From Kitasatospora phosalacinea (GTDB taxonomy: Bacteria; Actinomycetota; Actinomycetes; Streptomycetales; Streptomycetaceae), in assembly GCF_000717185.1 (NCBI RefSeq), contig NZ_JNYE01000018.1, positions 27,490 through 91,489 on the forward strand: a DNA stretch of 64,000 nucleotides, given 5' to 3'. The notes beneath the pieces are model-generated. The model had not been told where the DNA came from and ran no database searches. It saw only the letters and a program-made list of their open reading frames with translations. Numbering within the stretch: position 1 is the first letter of the stretch; each line of letters begins with the position of its first letter. Below, one piece after another: positions 58,107-64,000 of this stretch. Made by a program: the position numbers and the translations under genes.

Positions 58107-58220
58107 ACCCCGTACGAGTACGGCCCGCCGTCGCGCGGCGGCGGGAACGCCTCGATGCGCACCGTCCTACTCGGGGGCACGGTCGCAGCTCGCAGTCGCC
58201 CTGGCGGCCTCGGGGTCCGG

Positions 58221-58258
58221 CCCCGGGCGTCCTCTCCCACCGGAGCGGACGCCCGGGG
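58221..58258 (+). terminator. ssgB terminator hairpin
   Basis: A perfect 12-bp stem CCCCGGGCGTCC/GGACGCCCGGGG with a 14-base loop, about 115 bp past the ssgB stop. Confidence 0.65.
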
Positions 58259-58348
58259 CTCAGTCGCGTCCGGGCCGGGGCCGGTAGAGTCGGCGCGCGA
58301 TGACCGACGCGCCGGCCCCGGGGCCGGCGCCGCGTGAGGAGCCCCCAC

Positions 58349-58948
58349 GTGCTGATCACCCATGACACCGAGTGCGCGCTGAGCATCCTGGTGGAGCTGC
58401 TGAACACGGCGCCGGAGGCGTGCGGCAGCGAACAGCTGCCCGACGTGGCGGCCCTGAGCGCGTTCGTGGTCCGGCAGGAGATCAGCGAGATCGACTCGCT
58501 CGGTCCGGCGGACCTGGCGGCGGTGCACGAGCTGCGCGTCCGACTGCGCGAGGTCTTCTCGGCCGGATCGGTCGAGCGGGCCGTGGAGCTGGTGAACGCG
58601 GTGGTCGCGGAGGCCGGCACCACGCCCCGGCTGGCCAACCACGACCACCACGGCTGGCACGTCCACTACTTCGCCCCGCACGCCGCGATCGGCCCGCACC
58701 TGGCCGCCGAGCTGGGCATGGCGCTGACGTTCATCGTGACGGCGGGCGAGCTGGAGCGGCTGCGCCGCTGCGAGGCGCCGGGCTGCGCCCGGGTGTTCGT
58801 CGACCTGTCGCGCAACCGTTCGCGCCGCTACTGCGACAGCCGCACCTGCGGCAACCGGCTGCACGTGGCCGCGTACCGGGCCCGGCAGCGCTCGGCGGAG
58901 GCGGAGGCCGTGGCTGAGGCCGTGGCGGAGGCGGCTCCGGGCCGCTGA
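58349..58948 (+). CDS. CGNR zinc-finger protein (ABATE domain)
   Basis: A 199-residue protein with an N-terminal helical ABATE-type domain and a C-terminal CGNR zinc finger: CEAPGCARVFVDLSRNRSRRYC followed by CGNRLHVAAYRARQR. Such proteins are putative stress-related transcription factors with no defined target. The GTG at 58349 has GAGGAG seven bases upstream. The last residues are an Ala/Glu-rich low-complexity tail (AEAVAEAVAEAA). It lies 44 bp upstream of the DsbA-like gene. Confidence 0.92.
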   Translation: MLITHDTECALSILVELLNTAPEACGSEQLPDVAALSAFVVRQEISEIDSLGPADLAAVHELRVRLREVFSAGSVERAVELVNAVVAEAGTTPRLANHDHHGWHVHYFAPHAAIGPHLAAELGMALTFIVTAGELERLRRCEAPGCARVFVDLSRNRSRRYCDSRTCGNRLHVAAYRARQRSAEAEAVAEAVAEAAPGR

Positions 58949-58992
58949 GCGGGCGTTCGGCGGGGCGCTCCCGACCTGGGAGACTGGGCGGC

Positions 58993-59490
58993 ATGAGCGA
59001 TTCCCCCCTGCCCTCCCTGCCCCGTGTCGAGTTCTGGTGCGACCTGCTGTGCCCCGACTGCCGTACCGCGCTGGACGACGTCCGGGCGCTGCGCGAGCGG
59101 TTCGGGGACGCGCTGACCGTTGAGCTGCGGCACTTCCCGCTGGAGAAGCACAAGCACGCGTACCCGGCGGCCGAGGCGACGGCGGAGGCGTTCGAGCAGG
59201 GGCGCGGCTGGGAGTTCGCGGAGGCCGTGCTGGCGCGGCTGGAGGACGTCGAGCGCGGCGGGGCGCCGGTGCTGGTGGAGATCGCCGCCGCGGTGGGCGT
59301 CGACGCGGACGAGGTGGACACCGCGCTGGTCGACGGCCGGCACATGCTGTGGGTCGACGCGGACGTGGCGGAGGGCCGGGCGATCGGGGTCACGGGCACG
59401 CCGACGTACGTGGTGGCCGGGAAGCGGCTGGACGGCGGGCAGTCGCAGGAGGGGCTGCGGGAGCGGATCGTCGAGCTGCTGAACGGCTGA
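58993..59490 (+). CDS. DsbA/FrnE-like thioredoxin-fold protein
   Basis: A 165-residue cytosolic DsbA-family protein. The active-site CPDC lies at residues 20-23 in FWCDLLCPDCRTAL, and the cis-proline loop is GVTGTPTYVVAG. A helical insertion separates the thioredoxin halves, as in DsbA. There is no signal peptide, so it is likely a cytosolic oxidoreductase. It lies downstream of the CGNR gene on the same strand and is convergent with the double GNAT gene. Confidence 0.92.
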   Translation: MSDSPLPSLPRVEFWCDLLCPDCRTALDDVRALRERFGDALTVELRHFPLEKHKHAYPAAEATAEAFEQGRGWEFAEAVLARLEDVERGGAPVLVEIAAAVGVDADEVDTALVDGRHMLWVDADVAEGRAIGVTGTPTYVVAGKRLDGGQSQEGLRERIVELLNG

Positions 59491-59547
59491 GACGGGGGCC
59501 GCGGGGCGGGGGTCGGCCCGGACGCGGGGACGGGCGGGGCCGGGCGG

Positions 59548-60393
59548 TCAGAGTAGGGGTTTGCCGAGCACGTGCCGGGTGGTCCGGTAGCCGAGCGACT
59601 CGTACAGCCCGAGCGCCACCGCGTTGTCGCGGAACACGTTCAGGCCGAGGTGGCGGACGCCCGCGCGCAGGCACTCGCGTTCGGCGACGTGCATCAGGGT
59701 GCGGCCGTGGCCCCGGCCGCGGTGCTCGGGGGCGACCTCGACCAGCATCACCCAGGCGAGCGGGCTGCCGTCGGGCAGCCGGTCCTGGTGGAGGGTGACC
59801 CAGATCGTGCCGAGGACGCGGCCGTCGGCGTCCAGCAGGCGGCGCAGCACGGTGCCGACGGTGCCGAGGCCGACGGGGAGGGCGCGGCGGTGGTCGCCCT
59901 CGGCGCGGGCGGTGGCTTCGTCGGGGCCGAGACCGGCGGCGAGCAGGTCCTGCCGGTAGCCCGCGACGGCGGCCTCCTGCCAGGCCGGGTACTCCTCCGG
60001 CGTCATCGGACGGTCCGTCAACCCGGCTGGCAGCGGCGGTACTCGGCCGAGCTCCTTGCCGAGGTTGCGCATCCGCTCGGTGTACCCGAGGGTGTGCGCG
60101 AGGCGCAGGGCGACGGTGGCCTCGACCGGGACGACGAGCTGCACCCGGGCGCACCCCCAGTACCGGAGCACCTCCTCGGCGGCCAGCACGGCGACGGTCG
60201 CCCGCCCGCGACGACGGTCGGCCTCGGCGACCTCCAACTCGCTGATCTCCCCCGGGTACTGCCCGCTGCGGGCCCACGCACTGGTCCGCAGACCGCCGAC
60301 CCGCCGCCCGTTCACCATGATGTGCCAGCGCTGCGTCCGCCCGCCGCCGACACCCGCCTCCTCGGGCCCGTCGGGCCGCAACGTGGTGGTCAT
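59548..60393 (-). CDS. Tandem-domain GNAT N-acetyltransferase
   Basis: A 281-residue protein with two GNAT domains. The second, C-terminal domain has a clear acetyl-CoA loop (EVAPEHRGRGHGRTLMH) and LGLNVFRDNAVALGLYESLGY; the first has a related but weaker DRRRGRATVAVLA. This two-domain form is common in streptomycetes for acetylating small molecules or resistance targets, but the substrate is unknown. The ATG at 60393 has GGGAGA six bases upstream. It lies downstream of a region carrying a duplicated pabC 3' end. Confidence 0.92.
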   Translation of the reverse strand: MTTTLRPDGPEEAGVGGGRTQRWHIMVNGRRVGGLRTSAWARSGQYPGEISELEVAEADRRRGRATVAVLAAEEVLRYWGCARVQLVVPVEATVALRLAHTLGYTERMRNLGKELGRVPPLPAGLTDRPMTPEEYPAWQEAAVAGYRQDLLAAGLGPDEATARAEGDHRRALPVGLGTVGTVLRRLLDADGRVLGTIWVTLHQDRLPDGSPLAWVMLVEVAPEHRGRGHGRTLMHVAERECLRAGVRHLGLNVFRDNAVALGLYESLGYRTTRHVLGKPLL

Positions 60394-60469
60394 GCCGTCT
60401 CCCTTTCCCGCCCCGGACGCTCTTCTATCCCCCCGCACGACCCCGCCTGCCCTGCCCTGTCCTGCCCTG

Positions 60470-60664
60470 CCCGCTCCGCGAGGACCTCCACCGCCCTGCG
60501 GGTCACCGGCCCGACGCCGGGCAGTTCGCAGGCGACGGCTCTCCCCCACCCCGGCCCCGGCGCAGCCGGTCCTGCTCAGGCCGGGTCTCGATCCTGCGCC
60601 GCCCGCTCCGCGAAGACCTCCACCGCCTTGCGGGTCACCGGCCCGACGCCCGGGAGTTCGCGGT
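60470..60664. repeat. Diverged duplicate of the pabC 3' end
   Basis: The segment 60470-60532 repeats 60602-60664, the last coding part of pabC, in the same orientation with about 8 differences. Read on the minus strand the copy gives GVGPVTRRAVEVLAERA against GVGPVTRKAVEVFAERA in the gene. Several differences are at wobble positions. Confidence 0.9.
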
Positions 60665-61394
60665 CGTCGACACGGGTGACGGCCTGCACGTCGCGGAGGG
60701 TGGAGGTGAGGAAGATTTCCTCGGCGTCGGCGAGGGCTTCGAGGGGGAGGTCGGTCTCTTCGGCGCCGGTCCAGTCGAGGACGAGGTGGCGGGTGATGCC
60801 GGCGAGGCAGCCGGAGGCGAGGGTCGGGGTGAGGAGGCGGCCGTCGAGGACGAGGAAGACGTTGGAGCCGGTGCCTTCGCAGAGGTTTCCGGCGGTGTTG
60901 GCGAGGAGGGCTTCGCTGGCGCCGGCGCGGTGGGCGGCGGCGAGGGCGACGACGTTCTCGGCGTAGGAGGTGGTCTTGAGGCCGGTGACGGCGGAGTGTT
61001 CGTTGCGGCGCCAGGGGACGGTGACGACGGAGGTGGTCTCGGGGCGGGGGTTGGCGGTGCCAAGGGCGACGATCAGGCTGGGGGCGGCGGTGCCGCGTTC
61101 GGAGCCGAGCGGGGAGGTGCCGCCGGTGTAGGTGATGCGCAGGCGGCCGAGCGGCAGCGGCTTGGCGGCGAGGACGGCGGCGCAGGCTTCGCGGACCAGG
61201 TCGTGGTCGGGGTCGGGGAGGCCGAGGCCGCGGGCGGAGCGGGTGAGGCGGTCGAGGTGCTGGGTGAGGGCGAAGAGTTCGCCGTTCTCGGCCTTGACGG
61301 TTTCGAAGACGCCGTCGCCGACGGTGAGCCCGTGGTCGAGGACGGGGAGTGCGGCGGTGTCCTCGGTGGTGAGGGTTCCGTTGACCCAGATCAT
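60576..61394 (-). CDS. pabC: Aminodeoxychorismate lyase (class IV PLP aminotransferase fold)
   Basis: A 272-residue PLP enzyme that makes 4-aminobenzoate and pyruvate from aminodeoxychorismate for folate. The active-site lysine lies in TGLKTTSYAENVVALAAA, with NGTLTTEDTAALPVLDHGLTVGDGVFET at the N-terminus and LCEGTGSNVFLV later. The ATG at 61394 overlaps the pabB stop by 4 bp. A branched-chain or D-amino-acid aminotransferase is the alternative, but pairing with pabB supports PabC. A diverged duplicate of its 3' end lies just downstream. Confidence 0.93.
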   Translation of the reverse strand: MIWVNGTLTTEDTAALPVLDHGLTVGDGVFETVKAENGELFALTQHLDRLTRSARGLGLPDPDHDLVREACAAVLAAKPLPLGRLRITYTGGTSPLGSERGTAAPSLIVALGTANPRPETTSVVTVPWRRNEHSAVTGLKTTSYAENVVALAAAHRAGASEALLANTAGNLCEGTGSNVFLVLDGRLLTPTLASGCLAGITRHLVLDWTGAEETDLPLEALADAEEIFLTSTLRDVQAVTRVDDRELPGVGPVTRKAVEVFAERAAQDRDPA

Positions 61395-62473
61395 CGGCGG
61401 CTCGCTCCTTCGGGTGTCTCGGGGGTGCCGGTGGAGGCTATCGCCACCAGCCGGGCGGCTTTGAGTTCGGTTTCGCGCCATTCGCGGTCGGGGTCGGAGT
61501 CCCAGGTGATTCCGGCGCCGGTGCCGAATTTGAGCAGGGGTGCGCCGGTCGGCGGTCGTTCGATCCAGAAGGAGCGGATGCCGACGGCGAGTTCGGCTTC
61601 GCCGCGGTCGGCGTCGACCCAGCCGATGGCGCCGCAGTAGGGGCCGCGGGGGGCGGTTTCGAGGGCGCGGATGATGCGCAGGGCGCTGCTCTTGGGGGCG
61701 CCGGTGACGGATCCGGGCGGGAAGGTGGCGGCGAACAGCTCGGCCCAGCCCGCGTCGGGGCGGAGGGTGCCTTCGACGGTGGAGACGAGGTGGACCAGGC
61801 CGGGGTGCTTCTCGACGGCGCACAGGTCGGGGACGGTGACGGTGCCGGTCCCGCAGACCCGGCCGAGGTCGTTGCGGACCAGGTCGACGATCATCACGTT
61901 CTCGGCGTGGTCCTTGTCGAGGAGGTCGTCCTCGGTGCGGCCGGTGCCCTTGATCGGGCCGGAGCGGACGGTGCGGCCGCGGCGGGCGAGGTAGAGCTCG
62001 GGGGAGGCGGTGGCGATCTCGACGCCGTGTTCGGGGAGGCGGATCGTTCCTGCGTACGGCGCGGGGTTGTGGGCGGCGAGCAGGCCGGTGAGGGCGTCGA
62101 TGTCGGTGCGCTCGGGGTCGGGCAGGGGTGCGCTCAGCACCCGGCAGAGGTTGGCCTGGTAGACCTCGCCGGCGGCGATGTGCTCGCGGATGCGGCGGAC
62201 TCCGGCGCGGTAGGCGTCGGCGTCGAGGGAGCTGTGCCAGGAGGCGGGGTCGGGGCCGTGCCAGCGGTCGGTGGCGGGCGGGGCCGGGTCGGGGCGGACG
62301 TGGGCGAAGCGGGCGCAGGTGAGTCGTCCCTCGAAGTCGTGGGCGACGGCCCAGAGCCCGCCGTGTTCGAGGGCGGCCGGGTCGTGGGTGACTTCGCGCA
62401 GCCCGGTGGCGAGGCGGCCGGCGAAGCGGGCCATCGGCTGGTCGGGGCTGGGGGGCGGGGTGCGGCGGGACAC
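61391..62473 (-). CDS. pabB: Aminodeoxychorismate synthase component I
   Basis: A 360-residue chorismate-binding enzyme (PabB/TrpE fold) lacking the glutaminase half. It has IAAGEVYQANLCRVL, GPIKGTGR, the core DHAENVMIVDLVRNDLGRVC and FPPGSVTGAPKSSALRII, all diagnostic. The N-terminal domain is short. The GTG at 62473 has AGGAG 4-5 bases upstream; the longer frame to 62656 is spurious. A PabA glutaminase must be elsewhere. It uses the chorismate made by the aro genes of this window. Confidence 0.94.
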   Translation of the reverse strand: MSRRTPPPSPDQPMARFAGRLATGLREVTHDPAALEHGGLWAVAHDFEGRLTCARFAHVRPDPAPPATDRWHGPDPASWHSSLDADAYRAGVRRIREHIAAGEVYQANLCRVLSAPLPDPERTDIDALTGLLAAHNPAPYAGTIRLPEHGVEIATASPELYLARRGRTVRSGPIKGTGRTEDDLLDKDHAENVMIVDLVRNDLGRVCGTGTVTVPDLCAVEKHPGLVHLVSTVEGTLRPDAGWAELFAATFPPGSVTGAPKSSALRIIRALETAPRGPYCGAIGWVDADRGEAELAVGIRSFWIERPPTGAPLLKFGTGAGITWDSDPDREWRETELKAARLVAIASTGTPETPEGASRR

Positions 62474-62672
62474 GGTTCTCCTGCGCGGGTGTTTCGGTGC
62501 CGCCCGCCGCCGGTGCCGGGTCGGGCACCGTTCGCGCACGCGCGCCGGGCGGGCGCCGGGGGATCGCCCCGGTACCGGAAAGTCTAGGTCGGGGGCGGGT
62601 CGGAACGTCCGGGCCGGGGTGGGCGGTTCGGTGTTCGGCGGCCACCCCCGCGCCACGCTGCGGGAACGGATT

Positions 62673-62701
62673 TTTCAGCTGGGCCGGGAATCCGCTAGAG
62701 T
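62673..62701 (+). promoter_or_regulatory. Candidate promoter of the tRNA cluster
   Basis: TTTCAG, a 17-base spacer and TAGAGT, ending 55 bp upstream of tRNA-Gly. A fair sigma-70-type match in a position suited to drive the Gly-Cys-Val transcript. Confidence 0.5.
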
Positions 62702-62756
62702 TCAACACGTCGCCAGGGAACGCAGCCGGGAAAACCGGGGGCACCAGGGCAGACAG

Positions 62757-62829
62757 GCGGACGTGGCTCAGTTGGTAGAGCATCACCTTGCCAAGGTGAG
62801 GGTCGCGAGTTCGAATCTCGTCGTCCGCT
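62757..62829 (+). tRNA. tRNA-Gly(GCC)
   Basis: A 73-base cloverleaf with acceptor GCGGACG/CGTCCGC and anticodon loop TTGCCAA (anticodon GCC, reading GGC/GGU). The T loop GAGTTCGAATCTC is standard. First gene of the tRNA cluster. CCA is not encoded. Confidence 0.97.
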
Positions 62830-62886
62830 CGATGGGGAACAGGGTAAGATCGTTCTCCAGGAGTTCGAGAAGTTCAGAAGTTGCCT

Positions 62887-62957
62887 GGTGGAGTGGCCGA
62901 GAGGCGAGGCAACGGCCTGCAAAGCCGTGTACACGGGTTCAAATCCCGTCTCCACCT
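62887..62957 (+). tRNA. tRNA-Cys(GCA)
   Basis: A 71-base gene with acceptor GGTGGAG/CTCCACC and anticodon loop CTGCAAA (anticodon GCA). A CCA follows at 62958-62960, so this tRNA encodes its 3' end, unlike tRNA-Gly upstream. Confidence 0.96.
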
Positions 62958-62996
62958 CCAAGAGGTGCCGTCCGGTTTCGACCGGAGGTCCTCTCC

Positions 62997-63068
<72 letters not shown>

Positions 63069-63102
63069 CTGGTCTTCGGATCCCGGTCCTCAGGATCGAC
63101 CC

Positions 63103-63174
<72 letters not shown>

Positions 63175-63210
63175 CTCAGGCTTCCCACCTGCGGGAGTCC
63201 TGGCGCACCC

Positions 63211-63282
<72 letters not shown>

Positions 63283-63290
63283 CCAGCATT

Positions 63291-63323
63291 GAGAGCCGCA
63301 GTCCGCCCCGGACTGCGGCTCTC
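63291..63323 (+). terminator. tRNA cluster terminator
   Basis: A perfect 14-bp stem GAGAGCCGCAGTCC/GGACTGCGGCTCTC with a 5-base loop, then GGCGTTT. It lies 8 bases after the last tRNA-Val. Confidence 0.88.
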
Positions 63324-63339
63324 GGCGTTTCCGGGCGGC

Positions 63340-63384
63340 GAACGGAACGACGGCGAACGGAACGACGGCGAACGGAACGACGGC
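63340..63384. repeat. 15-bp tandem repeat (three perfect units)
   Basis: The unit GAACGGAACGACGGC occurs three times without change, followed by two decayed units to about 63410. It lies in the gene-free stretch between the tRNA terminator and the small membrane protein gene. Confidence 0.9.
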
Positions 63385-63397
63385 GGCCGGGACGACG

Positions 63398-63443
63398 GTG
63401 GCCGGGAACGGCACGCCCTCACCGACGTGTCGTTCCCGGCCAC
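63398..63443. terminator. Inverted repeat with 20-base loop
   Basis: Perfect 13-bp arms GTGGCCGGGAACG/CGTTCCCGGCCAC. The left arm uses the decayed end of the tandem repeat. Possibly a second terminator for either strand. Confidence 0.55.
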
Positions 63444-63539
63444 CGGGTGGGCCGGAGCTGCAGCCTGTGCCACTCACGCTGTCCGTCCACGACGGTGAGG
63501 GCTGCTCCGGCCGGCGAGGACCCCTACCCCATGCGGGGG

Positions 63540-63716
63540 TCAGCGCCCGATCAGGTCGGCGACCGCTCTGGTCTGGGTCGCCAGTTGGTCCCACGCGCCG
63601 AACAGGGCCAGCAGCAGGACGGCGCAGGGCAGGACGATGGCAAGGGCGACGACCGGGTGCCGGGTCTCCGTGGTGGGGAGGTGGCGGCGGCGGTGGGCTC
63701 TGGTGAGCGGTGCCAT
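63540..63716 (-). CDS. Small single-pass membrane protein (58 aa)
   Basis: A short gene, below the size usually called. Start ATG 63716 has AGGAG nine bases upstream, and it ends at TGA. The protein has a basic N-terminus (MAPLTRAHRRRHLP), one hydrophobic helix of about 20 residues (VVALAIVLPCAVLLLALFGAW) and a short polar tail (DQLATQTRAVADLIGR). The positive-inside rule predicts N-in, C-out. The function is unknown. A 6-7-bp hairpin (about 63519-63541) follows the stop. Codon use and the good ribosome site support it as real. Confidence 0.7.
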   Translation of the reverse strand: MAPLTRAHRRRHLPTTETRHPVVALAIVLPCAVLLLALFGAWDQLATQTRAVADLIGR

Positions 63717-64000
63717 GGTGTGCGGGGCTCCTGCCGGGCTGGTGCTGCGGGTCGGGTCGGGTGGGACGGGTGGTGCGTGCGGTCTGCAGCGGGGGCGGCT
63801 TCTCGGGGGACGAGCGGGGCCGCCCTCGCTGTGGACAACGGTATGCGGGAGGGGTGTCGGGGGTCGTCATGCCCGCGTACCGTTCCGGTCGCCTCCGCTG
63901 GGATGAGGCGTGGTGCGGCGGCGTACTCCTGGAGGCGGAGGCGGGGGCGGGGGGACCCCGAGACGGTCCTCGGGGTCGTCCCCGGGGGGCGGTCGGGGTG
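63717..64000. other. Right-end stretch without a recognised gene
   Basis: This is 284 bp of GC-rich sequence. The open frames on both strands are low-complexity and look like shadows. The promoter of the small membrane protein gene should lie here, but no clear boxes are visible. Confidence 0.4.

Noticed and set aside
63340..63384. A CRISPR array
   Set aside because: The 15-bp units are contiguous with no spacers and no cas genes are present.

Overview
The window is high-GC chromosomal DNA of a Streptomycetaceae actinomycete. The evidence is strong third-position G/C bias, many GTG starts, an SsgB protein, PIM-type lipid genes, and a gene order (hisS, relA, apt, secF, secD, yajC, ruvBAC, yebC, pdxTS, pimA cluster, thrS, ssgB) that I know from memory as a conserved Streptomyces core segment. 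Streptomyces and Kitasatospora cannot be separated by eye. I see no rRNA operon, CRISPR array, transposase, prophage or biosynthetic cluster.

Layout. 0-3.7 kb: a DUF6445 protein, an Nei-type DNA glycosylase, a DUF6924 protein, and a TetR regulator divergent from an SDR enzyme with two operator-like repeats between them. 3.9-17.8 kb, all on the minus strand: DUF948, DUF6167, alaS, ruvX, two tandem mltG paralogues, an ABC ATPase, a GNAT, aroE, aroC, aroK, aroB, aroQ and a P-loop protein. This is nearly a full late shikimate pathway joined to wall synthesis and alanyl-tRNA charging. 18-25.7 kb: an orphan STAND ATPase convergent with rpsD, then rarA, a Sua5/YciO protein, ppk2, a LysR regulator and a GNAT. 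25.8-32 kb: aspS, hisS and an MBL hydrolase, with a cyclophilin and a DUF349 protein opposite. 32-43 kb: a lipoprotein, relA, apt, secF-secD-yajC, ruvB-ruvA-ruvC and yebC. 43-49 kb: pdxT-pdxS, two small proteins, and a translationally coupled pimA, acyltransferase and phosphatidylinositol synthase operon, divergent from an EF-G-like GTPase. 50.9-64 kb: a DCC protein, an unknown membrane protein, a HIT hydrolase, thrS, an exonuclease, two tRNA-Val(CAC), ssgB, a CGNR protein, a DsbA-like protein, a double GNAT, pabC-pabB, a tRNA cluster (Gly, Cys, three Val-GAC) and a small membrane protein of 58 codons.

The genes mostly serve translation (four aminoacyl-tRNA synthetases, rpsD, seven tRNAs, a Sua5/YciO protein, an EF-G paralogue), recombination and repair (ruvABC, ruvX, rarA, Nei), secretion, stringent response with purine salvage, chorismate/folate/PLP supply, and the cell envelope.

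The window is largely a conserved core. The most unusual signal is that three unrelated genes (the P-loop gene, aroE, pabC) each have a second, direct copy of their own 3' end immediately downstream. In pabC that copy has diverged like coding sequence. RuvC also ends inside what looks like a widespread Streptomyces intergenic repeat. Several start codons were moved from the longest open frame using Shine-Dalgarno spacing, family N-termini or 4-bp stop/start overlaps; these choices are stated per gene.
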